Shown here in pieces: positions 13,319 through 22,156 of a DNA stretch of 64,000 nt. The position numbers were made by a program, and so were the translations under genes. The stretch's first letter is position 1. Each line of letters opens with the position of its first letter. The notes under the pieces are model-generated. The model saw only the letters and a list, made by a program, of their open reading frames with translations, made no database searches and was not told the origin of the DNA. Source of the stretch: Streptomyces antioxidans (GTDB taxonomy: Bacteria; Actinomycetota; Actinomycetes; Streptomycetales; Streptomycetaceae). The DNA lies in contig NZ_LAKD02000019.1 of the NCBI RefSeq assembly GCF_000968685.2, positions 1 through 64,000 on the forward strand, read 5' to 3'.

Positions 13319-13648
13319 TCAGTAGCGCAGCCGGGCGGTGTGGCCGTCGATGCGCAGGATGCATTCGGTGAACAGCGCCATCGACGGACTGTCGTCGGTG
13401 GGGACCAGCCGCAGCCCGAGATCCATGATGGACCGGATGACCCGGGCGGTACGGCTTCCGTCGGGGTCCTGCCCGCGCAGCGCGGACCACGCCTCGAACT
13501 GCGCCCGGACGGTCTCCCACGCCGGGCCCGGCGTGAAGTGGCACAGAAAAACCGGCTGGTCGACCCCGTACTGGCGTAACTCGCCGACTGCGGCCTCACC
13601 TTGCATAAGCCACCATGTGGCAGTCATCTCGTCCCCAACTCCGTACAC
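13319..13648 (-). CDS. Hypothetical protein (109 aa) with a TTA codon
   Basis: A small soluble protein, rich in aromatic residues, that I do not recognise. It reads well as a coding sequence (TATWWLMQGEAAVGELRQYG and onward) with a consistent codon bias. The start is either the first ATG or the one at residue 8 (13627), which gives MTATWW. Codon 24 counted from 13648 is TTA (13577-13579), so translation may depend on the bldA tRNA. It lies 15 bases before the amidase start side on the same strand, so the two may be co-transcribed. Confidence 0.65.
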   Translation of the reverse strand: MYGVGDEMTATWWLMQGEAAVGELRQYGVDQPVFLCHFTPGPAWETVRAQFEAWSALRGQDPDGSRTARVIRSIMDLGLRLVPTDDSPSMALFTECILRIDGHTARLRY

Positions 13649-13663
13649 GGGGGTGGATGCCCA

Positions 13664-14956
13664 TCATAGGGGTGCGGACGTCCCAACGAGGACCGACTCC
13701 ACATCAGGCGCCCATCCCAGCAGCCGCTCGTCCGCTCCCGGCCTGGTCACGCACTGCACGCCCAGCGGAAGGGAGTTGGCCGCCCGGCCCGCGGGCAGCG
13801 CCAGGGCGGGGGCTCCCGCATAGCTCCAGGGGAGGCTCATCACCGAGTCGCCGGTGCTCTCCAGGCCGTACGGCGCGGGGCCCGTGGCCGCCGGGGTGAT
13901 CCACAGATCGATGCCGTCCCGGTCCATGGCGGCCACCAGCAACTCGCGGAACTCGGCACGGGCGCGCAGGGCCGCGGCGTACGCGTCACGGCTCATCCGC
14001 TGCCCCTCCCTGATCGCCCGGGCGGTCTGCTCGCGGTACCGCTCGCCGTGGCGCGGGAACCATACGGCGTGGGTCCGGGCCAGCTCATAACGGCCGATCA
14101 CCCGCTGCTCCGCCACGACCCGTTCGAAGTCGTCGGGGAAGTCCACCCGGCGGACGGTGAATCCGGCGGCGTCCAGGCGCCCCACGCGCTCCTCGAAGGA
14201 GCTCCTGGCCTCGCCGTCGGCACGTTCGAGATACGGTCCGAGCGGAACGCCGAGCACCGGCCGCCGCCCCGCCGCCTCACCGCCCTCACGGCCCTCGCCG
14301 GCCTCTTGGGACGGCCGCCATCCGTCACACAGCACGGCCGCCGCCGGGGTGAGGCCCGCCACGTCGGGGGCGAAGAGACCCACGGTGTCGAAGGTCGGGG
14401 CGTTGGGGATCACACCGTCGGCGGGGATACGGCCGTGGGTCGGCTTGAAGCCGACGACCCCGCAGTAGGCCGCCGGGCGGATCATCGAGCCGATCGTCTG
14501 GGTCCCGACCGCGAGCGGCACCACGCCCGCCGCCACGGCCGCCGCCGAACCACTGCTGGAGCCGCCCGGGGTGTGGCCGAGATGGTGCGGATTGCGCGTG
14601 GGCCCCGGCGCCGTCACGGCGAACTCGGCGGTGACGGTCTTGCCCGCCACCAGCGCCCCCGCCTCCCGCAGCCGCCCGACGAGCGACGCCTCCGCCCCGG
14701 CCAGCGCCTCGGCGGGAACGTCCGACCCGGCGTGCGTGGGCACCCCCTCGACATGCACGATGTCCTTCACGCCCACCATGACGCCGTACAGCGGCGGCCG
14801 CCCGTCCGGATCCCCCCACCGCTCATCCGCCGTCCGCGCCTCACGCGCCAGCCGCTCCCGCCGCCCGGGCTCGGGCACAAAGGCCCGGATCTCCGCGTCC
14901 CCGGCCTCGATCCGGTCACAGGTCCGCGCCGCCGCCGTGGTGCAAGAGGTGTCCAT
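13664..14956 (-). CDS. Amidase, amidase-signature family
   Basis: A 430-aa amidohydrolase of the amidase-signature family, which cleaves amide bonds with a Ser-Ser-Lys triad. The lysine is K64 in VKDI, the bridging serine S133 in GGSSSGS, and the nucleophile S157 in TQTIGSMIRPA. That last motif departs from the usual D(T)GGS(I)R by having T-I-G-S-M-I-R, but the catalytic serine is kept. It is cytoplasmic. The substrate is unknown; related Streptomyces enzymes sit in many contexts. Upstream of its start, across a divergent gap, lies a copy of the ~127-bp repeat that faces the MMPL gene. Confidence 0.88.
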   Translation of the reverse strand: MDTSCTTAAARTCDRIEAGDAEIRAFVPEPGRRERLAREARTADERWGDPDGRPPLYGVMVGVKDIVHVEGVPTHAGSDVPAEALAGAEASLVGRLREAGALVAGKTVTAEFAVTAPGPTRNPHHLGHTPGGSSSGSAAAVAAGVVPLAVGTQTIGSMIRPAAYCGVVGFKPTHGRIPADGVIPNAPTFDTVGLFAPDVAGLTPAAAVLCDGWRPSQEAGEGREGGEAAGRRPVLGVPLGPYLERADGEARSSFEERVGRLDAAGFTVRRVDFPDDFERVVAEQRVIGRYELARTHAVWFPRHGERYREQTARAIREGQRMSRDAYAAALRARAEFRELLVAAMDRDGIDLWITPAATGPAPYGLESTGDSVMSLPWSYAGAPALALPAGRAANSLPLGVQCVTRPGADERLLGWAPDVESVLVGTSAPL

Positions 14957-15010
14957 GAGCCGAGGCTACGCGGCGCACCACGCTCCCGTACGGCCGCCAG
15001 CGGGCCGGGG

Positions 15011-15137
15011 TCTGTAGTGCGGAGGCACCAGGACAGACGCGGGGCTGGTCCGGGTGCACCAGGGGAAGTCGGCGGCGGGGGACGATGCCCCGGTGGGGCG
15101 CCGGAGGCGAGTGTGGGAGGCGCGTGAATCTCGCGCG
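15011..15137 (+). repeat. ~127-bp dispersed repeat, copy A, upstream of MMPL gene
   Basis: This stretch is closely similar (about four bases in five by eye) to the reverse complement of 22218-22343. Shared blocks include GTAGTGCG, GGCACCAGG, GGCTGGTCCGGGTGCACC, GGGGACGATGCCC and a final GC-rich palindrome GGCGCG-N-CGCGCG. It ends 39 bases before the MMPL start. Both copies point the same way relative to the gene they precede. Confidence 0.8.
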
Positions 15138-15176
15138 TTCCCCCTTGCCTAGCGGTGTGTCTGGAGTGATCAACAG

Positions 15177-17453
15177 GTGGCGATATTTCTTTACCGGATC
15201 GGACGGTGGGCCTTCCGGCGGCGCCGACTCGTGGGTGGTCTGTGGCTGGGTGTCCTGGTGCTGGCCATCGCCGCGGCCGCCATGGCGCCGTCCGGAGAGG
15301 AAGAGGACCTCTCCATGCCCGGCACCGAGTCACAGAGGGCGTTCGACCTGCTGGACGAGCGCTTCCCGCAGGGCAACTCCCAGGGCGCCGAGGCCCGTTT
15401 GGTGTTCCGGGCCCCGGACGGGCAGCGGGTGACGGCCAGGGAGAACAAGGCGGCCGTCGAGGACACGCTCGGCTCGCTGGGCGGGGGCGATCAGGTCGCG
15501 TCGGCCACCGACCCCTATGAGACCGGCGCCGTCAGCGAGGACGGCACCATCGCCTACTCCACGATCACCTACACCGCGGACGCCGTCGACCTGACCAGGA
15601 CGACGAAGAGCGCCCTCGAGGACGCGGCGAGCCGGGCCGGGGACGCGGGGCTGACCGTGGAGATCGGCGGCTCGGCCCTGGACGCGGAGGAGGAGCCGGG
15701 CGGTACGACGGAGATCGTCGGCGTGGCGGTGGCGGCGGTGGTGCTGGTCCTCGCCCTCGGGTCGCTGGTCGCGGCCGGGCTCTCGCTGCTGACCGCCTTC
15801 GTGGGCGTGGCCATCGCCTTCGGCCTGGTCTCCGCGCTGGCCGTGCCGCTGGGCCTGACGTCCACCGTGGCGATCCTGGCGCTGATGCTGGGGCTGGCGG
15901 TCGGCATCGACTACGCGCTCTTCATCACCTCCCGCTTCCGCGACGAGCGCGCCCAGGGCGGCGAGCCGGAGGAGGCCGCGGGCCGGGCGGTGGGCACGGC
16001 CGGATCCGCGGTGGTGTTCGCCGGTGCGACCGTCTTCATCGCGCTGGTCGGGCTGGGGGTCGTCGGCATCCCCGAACTCACCAAGATGGGCCTGGGCGGC
16101 GCGGGCGCCGTGGCCCTCGCCGTACTCGTCGCACTGACCCTGGTCCCCGCGCTGTTCGGCTTCTTCGGCAAGGGGGTGTCCAACGGGGTATCCCCTGCTC
16201 GAGCGAAGCCGCGAGCTCGGGGAAGGGGGCTGTCCCGCGCCGACCGGCAGCGCATCGCGGCAAGCCCAGCGAAGCGCATCGGCACCCGCTGGGCGCGGTT
16301 CGTGCTGCGCCGCCCGGTGCCCGTGCTGCTGATCGCCGGACTCGGTCTCGGCGCCGTCGCCGTACCGGCGCTGAGCCTTGAACTCGGCCTGCCCGGGGAC
16401 GAGTCGAAGTCGGTGGAGACCACCCAGCGCCGCGCCTACGACCTGCTGTCAGAGGGCTTCGGCCCCGGCTTCAACGGCCCGTTGACCGTGGTCGTGGACA
16501 CTTCGGAGCCCGGGGACACCCGGGCCACCGCGGACCTGGTCGCCAAGACCGTACGGGGAGTGGAGGGGGTAGCGTCGGTCGGTGATCCGGTTCTCAGCAG
16601 GGCCAAGGACACGGCCGTCCTCACCGCCGTCCCGCGGACCGCGCCGAACAGCGGCGAGACCAAGGACCTGGTGCACGCGATCCGCGGCGCGGTCTCCGGC
16701 GTCGAAGCCGATACGGGCGCCCGCGTCCTGGTGACCGGCACCACCGCGATGAACATCGACATCTCCGAAGCCATGTCCGACGCCCTCATCCCCTATCTGA
16801 CCGTGGTCATCGGCCTGGCGGTGCTGCTGCTGACGGTGGTCTTCCGCTCGGTCCTGGTCCCGGTCAAGGCCGCGCTCGGCTTCCTGCTGTCGGTGGGTGC
16901 CGCCTTCGGCGTCCTCGTCGCCGTCTTCCAGTGGGGCTGGGCGGCGGACCTGATCGGCATCGAGCAGACCGGACCGGTCATGTCGCTGATGCCGATCCTC
17001 ATCATCGGGATCGTGTTCGGCCTCGCCATGGACTACGAGGTCTTCCTCCTCACCCGGATGCGGGAGGCGTACGTCCACGGCGCGTCCCCCGGCGAGGCGA
17101 TCGTGAGCGGTTTCCGGCACAGCGGACGCGTGGTGGCCGCGGCGGCGATCATCATGATCAGCGTGTTCGCCGGATTCATCGGGATGAGCAGCCCGACCAT
17201 CCAGACGATGGGCGTCGGTCTGGCCGCCGCCGTCGCCTTCGACGCCTTCGTGGTACGGATGGCGATCGCACCCGCGGTCATGGCGCTGCTCGGCCACCGG
17301 GCCTGGTGGCTGCCTCGTATCCTGAACCGTGTGCTGCCGAATGTGGACATCGAGGGTGAGAAGCTGAGCGGGCACGTCCCGGCGTCCGCAACGGGGCCGA
17401 ACGCGGCGGTGCCGGACGCCACGGTGCCGCGGCTTCCCGTCGGCCGGGACTGA
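15177..17453 (+). CDS. MMPL-family (RND superfamily) membrane transporter
   Basis: A 758-aa integral membrane exporter of the MMPL/YdfJ type, driven by proton motive force and usually moving lipids or drugs. The layout is one N-terminal membrane segment, a periplasmic-side domain (~35-185), a block of five or six membrane helices containing GIDYALF, a cytoplasmic linker (~335-370), and a second repeat of the same pattern containing AMDYEVF. The GTG start is chosen because the first helix begins there; the ribosome site is weak. The linker contains a short Arg/Ala-rich insert encoded by a palindromic Streptomyces-type repeat. It is followed after 7 bases by a sensor kinase, so the three genes form an operon. 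Confidence 0.92.
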   Translation: MAIFLYRIGRWAFRRRRLVGGLWLGVLVLAIAAAAMAPSGEEEDLSMPGTESQRAFDLLDERFPQGNSQGAEARLVFRAPDGQRVTARENKAAVEDTLGSLGGGDQVASATDPYETGAVSEDGTIAYSTITYTADAVDLTRTTKSALEDAASRAGDAGLTVEIGGSALDAEEEPGGTTEIVGVAVAAVVLVLALGSLVAAGLSLLTAFVGVAIAFGLVSALAVPLGLTSTVAILALMLGLAVGIDYALFITSRFRDERAQGGEPEEAAGRAVGTAGSAVVFAGATVFIALVGLGVVGIPELTKMGLGGAGAVALAVLVALTLVPALFGFFGKGVSNGVSPARAKPRARGRGLSRADRQRIAASPAKRIGTRWARFVLRRPVPVLLIAGLGLGAVAVPALSLELGLPGDESKSVETTQRRAYDLLSEGFGPGFNGPLTVVVDTSEPGDTRATADLVAKTVRGVEGVASVGDPVLSRAKDTAVLTAVPRTAPNSGETKDLVHAIRGAVSGVEADTGARVLVTGTTAMNIDISEAMSDALIPYLTVVIGLAVLLLTVVFRSVLVPVKAALGFLLSVGAAFGVLVAVFQWGWAADLIGIEQTGPVMSLMPILIIGIVFGLAMDYEVFLLTRMREAYVHGASPGEAIVSGFRHSGRVVAAAAIIMISVFAGFIGMSSPTIQTMGVGLAAAVAFDAFVVRMAIAPAVMALLGHRAWWLPRILNRVLPNVDIEGEKLSGHVPASATGPNAAVPDATVPRLPVGRD
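16185..16228 (+). repeat. Palindromic repeat element inserted in frame in the MMPL gene
   Basis: GGGGTATCCCCTGCTCGAG, CGAAGC and CGCGAGCTCGGGGAAGGGGG form an imperfect hairpin and match, from memory, a short element that is usually intergenic and highly iterated in Streptomyces genomes. Here it encodes part of the cytoplasmic linker (about VSPARAKPRARGRG) without breaking the frame. Confidence 0.6.
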
Positions 17454-17460
17454 GCCCGCC

Positions 17461-18810
17461 ATGACGACCACGGGTGGCGGTGGCCCGCGGCCACGCGCCA
17501 GATGGTGGCGGGAGGGAGCGCTCGCGGCGACGGCGTTCGCGCTCTGTCTGCTCGGCGGCGTGGTGGAGGAGGACGGCAGCACGCTGTCACCCCCGCCCGT
17601 CGCCGCCTATGTCCTCGCCGTGGTGTCCTGTGCCGTGCTGCCGGTGCGGCACCGGGCGCCGCTGGCCGCCATGGCGGTCGCGACCGCGAGCGGTGTGCTG
17701 GTGCCGCCCTTGGGCCTGCTGCTGAGCCCGCTCATCGTGGCCCCCACCGGGATCACCGCCTACTCCTACTCGCTCACCGCGCGCACCGAACGGCGCGCGG
17801 TGGGCGCGGTGTCGCTCATCTCGGTGGCGCTGCTGGTCGCCTCCACCCCCCTGTTCGGGGCGCTCTCGGGGAAGGACGCGAGCCGGGTGGCCGCGGTGGC
17901 GGCGTTCCCGCTGGTGGCGGGCGTACTCGGGCATTCGGTACGGAACCGGCGGGCCTATCTGGCGGCCGTGGAGGAGCGGGCCCGGCAGGCCGAGAAGAGC
18001 CGGGACAGCGAGGCGCGCCGGAGGGTGGGCGAGGAACGGGCGCGCATCGCCCGGGAGTTGCACGACCTCGTGGCCAGTCAGATCACCCTGGCCAACGCCC
18101 AGGCCACGGTCGCCGCCCACCTCTTCGACGCCCGCCCGGAGCAGACCCGCAAGAGCCTGAACGAGCTCGTCGAGACCACCAGCGACGCGCTCGACGAACT
18201 GCGGGCCACGGTCGGTCTGCTGCGTCAGTCCGGGGACGCGGACGCGCCCGCGGAACCGGCGCCCGGGCTGGCCCAACTCCCCACGCTCCTCGCGTCGTTC
18301 CGCCGCGCGGGTCTGGAGGTGTCGGTGCGCCAGGAGGGCACGGCCAGGCCGCTGCCGCCGGGCGTGGACCTCACCGCCTACCGCATCGTCCAGGAGGCCC
18401 TGACCAACGTGACCAAGCACGCCGGTACCGATAGCGCCCTGGTGCGCCTCGTCTGGAACCGCGATCGGGTGACCATCACCGTGGCCGACGGCGGAGGGGG
18501 CGCCCGTACGGCGCCGACCACGTCCACGGGACGGGGTGTGTCCACGGGACGGGGTACGGCCAGGCGACCGAATGCGTCCACGGTGCCGGACCGTCCGCCC
18601 GGTTACGGTCTGATCGGGATGCGTGAACGCGCCACCGCGGTCGGGGGACACCTCTCCGCGGGCAGCCGCCCCGAGGGCGGCTTCCTCGTCTCCGCCCGAC
18701 TGCCCCTCCCACCCGCCAAGGACACCACGCCGAGCGCTGACGGGACGACAGCCCGCACGGGCGGCGGAGAAGCCCGCACGGGCGGCGGAGAGGCCGGGGA
18801 TGCGCCGTGA
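17461..18810 (+). CDS. Two-component sensor histidine kinase (HisKA_3/DesK-LiaS type)
   Basis: A 449-aa membrane sensor kinase. Residues ~15-160 hold four to five membrane helices; then comes a short coiled coil, the dimerisation/phosphoacceptor helix with His near residue 201 in ARELHDLV, and a C-terminal HATPase_c domain (TNVTKHAG, VADGGGG, GYGLIGMRERA). It starts 7 bases after the MMPL stop and overlaps the response regulator by 4 bases. Two tandem DNA repeats lengthen it: an 18-bp pair inside the ATPase-domain loop and a 21-bp pair near the C-terminus. It probably senses membrane or envelope stress and controls the linked exporter. Confidence 0.92.
   Translation: MTTTGGGGPRPRARWWREGALAATAFALCLLGGVVEEDGSTLSPPPVAAYVLAVVSCAVLPVRHRAPLAAMAVATASGVLVPPLGLLLSPLIVAPTGITAYSYSLTARTERRAVGAVSLISVALLVASTPLFGALSGKDASRVAAVAAFPLVAGVLGHSVRNRRAYLAAVEERARQAEKSRDSEARRRVGEERARIARELHDLVASQITLANAQATVAAHLFDARPEQTRKSLNELVETTSDALDELRATVGLLRQSGDADAPAEPAPGLAQLPTLLASFRRAGLEVSVRQEGTARPLPPGVDLTAYRIVQEALTNVTKHAGTDSALVRLVWNRDRVTITVADGGGGARTAPTTSTGRGVSTGRGTARRPNASTVPDRPPGYGLIGMRERATAVGGHLSAGSRPEGGFLVSARLPLPPAKDTTPSADGTTARTGGGEARTGGGEAGDAP
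18523..18558 (+). repeat. 18-bp tandem duplication inside kinase gene
   Basis: Two near-identical units beginning TCCACGGGACGGGGT, in frame, encode the STGRGV/STGRGT pair in a loop of the ATP-binding domain. Confidence 0.8.
18750..18791 (+). repeat. 21-bp tandem duplication at kinase C-terminus
   Basis: Two exact 21-bp units beginning AGCCCGCACGGGCGGCGGAG encode ARTGGGE twice, just before the end of the kinase. Confidence 0.85.
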
Positions 18811-19499
18811 CGCTCACGGTACTGCTCGCCGACGATCAGGCCCTGCTGCGCGGTGCCTTCCGGATGCTCCTCGATTCCGCCGACGACATCACCGTGGTCG
18901 GCGAGGCCTCCGACGGCAGGGAGGCGGTGAGACTCAGCCGGGAGCTGCGCCCGGATGTGGTGGTCATGGACATCCGCATGCCCGGGGTGGACGGCCTCAC
19001 CGCCACGTCGGAGATCTGCGCGGACCCGGAACTGCGGACCAGCCGCATCCTGATCCTCACCACGTACGAGACCGACGAGTACGTCGCCCAGGCGCTGCGC
19101 GCTGGGGCCGGTGGCTTCATCGGCAAGGGGATCGGGGCCGAGGACCTGCTGGACGCCGTGCGTACGATCGCCGACGGCGACACCCTCCTGTCCCCCGCCG
19201 CGACCCGCTCCCTGGTCACCCGTTTCCTGGCCACACCGGATGACCCGCCGCACCACCCCGAACGGCTCGCCGTGCTCACCCCGCGCGAGCGCGAGATGGT
19301 GGCCCTGGTCGCGACCGGCCTGTCCAACCAGGAGATCGCCGATCGGATGTTCCTCAGCCCGTTCACCGTCCGCGCCCATGTGCAGCGCGCGATGACGAAG
19401 CTGGAGGCACGCGACCGGGCGCAACTCGTGGTCATCGCCTACCAGACGGGCCTGGCCCACGCCGCCGCACCCGACGGCGGGACCGGCGGCCCGTCGTAG
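18807..19499 (+). CDS. Response regulator, NarL/LuxR family
   Basis: A 230-aa DNA-binding response regulator. The receiver domain has the acidic pair DD at 9-10, the phosphoacceptor D55 in VVVMDIRMPG, and the conserved Lys in GFIGKG near 105. The C-terminal LuxR helix-turn-helix contains LTPREREMVALVATGLSNQE. The GTG start overlaps the kinase stop by 4 bases. It is most likely the partner of the adjacent kinase and a regulator of the upstream MMPL operon; the first ~127-bp repeat before that operon would be a natural place to look for its site. Confidence 0.94.
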   Translation: MTLTVLLADDQALLRGAFRMLLDSADDITVVGEASDGREAVRLSRELRPDVVVMDIRMPGVDGLTATSEICADPELRTSRILILTTYETDEYVAQALRAGAGGFIGKGIGAEDLLDAVRTIADGDTLLSPAATRSLVTRFLATPDDPPHHPERLAVLTPREREMVALVATGLSNQEIADRMFLSPFTVRAHVQRAMTKLEARDRAQLVVIAYQTGLAHAAAPDGGTGGPS

Positions 19500-19517
19500 C
19501 CGCGTCACGCCAACGGA

Positions 19518-20741
19518 TCACGGCAACGGGGCGAACGCGGGCAGCGCCAGCGCCGAGTGGGCCGGTCGTGCCGTCGCGGAGGGCATGGTGACGAGGCCGC
19601 GCAGCATGGTGTCGCGTTGCTCCAGGGCCCGCGCCGTGGTGGGGAAGAGCGTGGCCGCACCGTTGTCGACCAGTGCCTGGTTCAGGGCGACGAACTCGCG
19701 GACGCCGCGCTCGTAGGCGGCGAAGGCCGCGGTGTGGTCCCGGTGCGCGGCCAGGGCGTTGGCGAGCATATAGGCACCGACCAGCGCGAGGCTCGAGCCC
19801 TGTCCGGTGAGGAACGAGGGTGCGTACGCTGCGTCGCCGACGAGCGCGACCCGGCCGCTGGACCAGTGGGGCATGCGGATCTGACCGGCCGTGTCGAAGA
19901 ACAGGTCATCCGCGTCACGCATGGCGTCGACCATGCCGGGGACCTCCCATCCCGCGCCCGCGAAGACCGTGGCGACCAGGTCCCGCTGGGCGTCGGGGTT
20001 CCGGAGCGCGGTGAACGGCGGTTCTGGCTGGTGGAAGGTGAGGAAGGCGTGCAGCTCGGCGTTGCCCCCGGCGGCGTAGAGGGCCGCGGCCTTCCCCGGG
20101 GTGTTCCACAGCATGAGCTCGTGGGAGAGCCCGAAGGTGTTCGGCACGGTGAATATGGCGAAGCAGTAGCCGAGGTAGCGGTGGAACCGCTCTTCGGGAC
20201 CGAACAGGGGCTCCCGGGTGGGTGAGTGCATACCGTCGGCGCCGACCACCAGGTCGAATGTGCGCCGTTGCCCGCTGTGGAACGTCACGTCGACCCCCGG
20301 TCCGGACTGGTCGAGGGTGTCGATGGAGTCGCCGAACAGGAATTCCACGTCGTCGCGGACCTTTCCGTAGAGGGCGGCGGCCAGATCCCCACGCCGCACC
20401 TCGAGGTCCTGGCCCCCGCCACCACCCGCGGCGGCGTGCGCGTTGAGCGAGGCCACTTCGCCGCCGTCGGCGTTGAGGAAGGTGTAGCGACGCGTGTCGA
20501 TGTGCGCGTCCCGCAGCCGCGGCAGTATCCCCATCCGCCGTACCACCTCGATCGCGGTGCCGCGGATGTCGATCGGATAGCCACCGTCGCGCAGTGCGCC
20601 CGCCTTCTCCACCACGGTGACCGCGCATCCGGACCGGTGCAGCCAGTACGCCAGCGCGGGTCCGGCGATACTGGCGCCGGAGATCAGAACGCTGCGCTTC
20701 CCAGGAGTACTCACCGCCGTCGACAGACCGTTCGCCGTCAT
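19518..20741 (-). CDS. FAD-dependent aromatic-type monooxygenase (PHBH fold)
   Basis: A 407-aa flavoprotein monooxygenase, cytoplasmic, expected to hydroxylate an aromatic or polyketide-like substrate using NAD(P)H and oxygen. It has the FAD-binding GASIAGPALAYWL near the N-terminus, an arginine-containing RRGDLAAAL segment, and the second FAD motif VALVGDAAYAPS. The ATG at 20741 overlaps the MFS stop by 4 bases, so it is second in a two-gene operon. Pairing with an MFS efflux pump suggests inactivation or modification plus export of a toxic compound (TetX-like enzymes share this fold), but the substrate is unknown. Confidence 0.9.
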   Translation of the reverse strand: MTANGLSTAVSTPGKRSVLISGASIAGPALAYWLHRSGCAVTVVEKAGALRDGGYPIDIRGTAIEVVRRMGILPRLRDAHIDTRRYTFLNADGGEVASLNAHAAAGGGGGQDLEVRRGDLAAALYGKVRDDVEFLFGDSIDTLDQSGPGVDVTFHSGQRRTFDLVVGADGMHSPTREPLFGPEERFHRYLGYCFAIFTVPNTFGLSHELMLWNTPGKAAALYAAGGNAELHAFLTFHQPEPPFTALRNPDAQRDLVATVFAGAGWEVPGMVDAMRDADDLFFDTAGQIRMPHWSSGRVALVGDAAYAPSFLTGQGSSLALVGAYMLANALAAHRDHTAAFAAYERGVREFVALNQALVDNGAATLFPTTARALEQRDTMLRGLVTMPSATARPAHSALALPAFAPLP

Positions 20742-22156
20742 GCCCGGGCCCCCTTCTTCGTGATGCTGGTCTTCGTGACGCGGACGACGAGCGGTGACAG
20801 GGCCGCGACGAGCCCGGCGACGGCGAAACCCGTGACGAAGGCCGATTCGGATGGCAGGCCGGTCGTCGGATCGGCCCCGGCGTCGAGGATCCCGGCGGCG
20901 ATCTGGACGCCCAGGGCGACGCCGATCACGCGTGTCACCACGAGCAGGCTGGTGGCGATGCCGGTGTCCTTGGTTTCGACGGCGGTGGCGGCGCCGGTGA
21001 GCAACGCCGTGGTGCCTACGCCCGCGGCCATCGCGGCCAGGGCCTTCGCGAGGACGAGTTGCCACTCCGCGGCGTGCAGCGACACCAGGGCGATCATCGT
21101 GGCCGCCGTGACGACGGCGCCCACGAGGAGCACGGCGCGCAGGCCGAAGCGCCGGGCCGTGATCCCGCCGACCGAATCGCTCACCGCCCCCGCGATGGCG
21201 CCGGGCAGCAGGAACAGTCCGATGTCGGTGGTGTCGGCCCCGAAGCCGTACCCGTCGCCCTCCACCCCGAACAGCTGCGGAAGCAGAAAGCTCACCATCC
21301 CGAAACTGGTGGTGATGACGATCGTGAGCATGCACGCATGCCATATCGCGGGCTTGGCCAGCATGCGCAGATCGACCATCGGCGAGGCCGCCCGGCGCTC
21401 GACGGCGACCCATCCGGTCGCCAGGGCAGCCACGACCACCGCGAGTGCCCCGACCGCGAGCGGCGGCAGACCGTCGTCGCCCGTCGCCCTCACGAGCCCG
21501 AGCATGAACGCCAGCAGTGCGCCGCTCAGCAGCACCACACCGGGCCAGTCGATCCGGTACTCCGCTTCGATCGGCGGATCATGCGGCATCAACCGGGCCA
21601 CGGCCAGCGTCATCGCGATGATCGCGATCGTCGGCAGTGCGAACATCCCATGCCAGGAAAGCGCCTCCGCGATCGGCCCGGCCGTCAGCGTTCCCACCAT
21701 GCCGCCGCCCGTGAACAGCGCCATGACCAGCCCGATCCCCAGCTGTGACTCCCCTGCGGGGAGGTGCTTGCGCACCAGGATGAAGGAGAGGGGCAGCGCA
21801 CCCACCATGGCGCCCTGCAGTATCTGACCGAGCAGCAACACCGGCAGGTTCGGCGCCAGAGCGGCCAGCAGACCACCGGCCGAGACCACGGCCATCAGCC
21901 GCACCAGCACCTGCTTCCCGCCGTAGCGGTCGCCGAGTTTGCCCGCGACGGGTGCGACGGCGGCGCCGGTGATGAGCACCGCGTTGGAGACCAGCGCCCC
22001 TTCGCCCGGGCTGACCCCCAACTCACGTTGCAGCAGCGGGAGCGCGGGATCCACCACGGTCTGCAGGGTGCCGAGGGCGAGCGCCAGGATGCCGAGGGCA
22101 CCGATCGACAGCCTCTCGATGCGGACCGGGGGCGGGGGAACCACAGCTTGGGACAT
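20738..22156 (-). CDS. MFS transporter, 14-helix DHA2 type
   Basis: A 472-aa membrane efflux protein with about 14 hydrophobic helices, as in the DHA2 drug:proton antiporters. The first helix is GALGILALALGTLQTVVDPALP and motif A is seen as GKLGDRYGGKQVLV. The ATG at 22156 places the start just before helix 1; longer open frames upstream run through the dispersed repeat and are not coding. It leads a two-gene operon with the flavin monooxygenase. A copy of the ~127-bp repeat ends 61 bases before its start. Confidence 0.92.
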   Translation of the reverse strand: MSQAVVPPPPVRIERLSIGALGILALALGTLQTVVDPALPLLQRELGVSPGEGALVSNAVLITGAAVAPVAGKLGDRYGGKQVLVRLMAVVSAGGLLAALAPNLPVLLLGQILQGAMVGALPLSFILVRKHLPAGESQLGIGLVMALFTGGGMVGTLTAGPIAEALSWHGMFALPTIAIIAMTLAVARLMPHDPPIEAEYRIDWPGVVLLSGALLAFMLGLVRATGDDGLPPLAVGALAVVVAALATGWVAVERRAASPMVDLRMLAKPAIWHACMLTIVITTSFGMVSFLLPQLFGVEGDGYGFGADTTDIGLFLLPGAIAGAVSDSVGGITARRFGLRAVLLVGAVVTAATMIALVSLHAAEWQLVLAKALAAMAAGVGTTALLTGAATAVETKDTGIATSLLVVTRVIGVALGVQIAAGILDAGADPTTGLPSESAFVTGFAVAGLVAALSPLVVRVTKTSITKKGARA

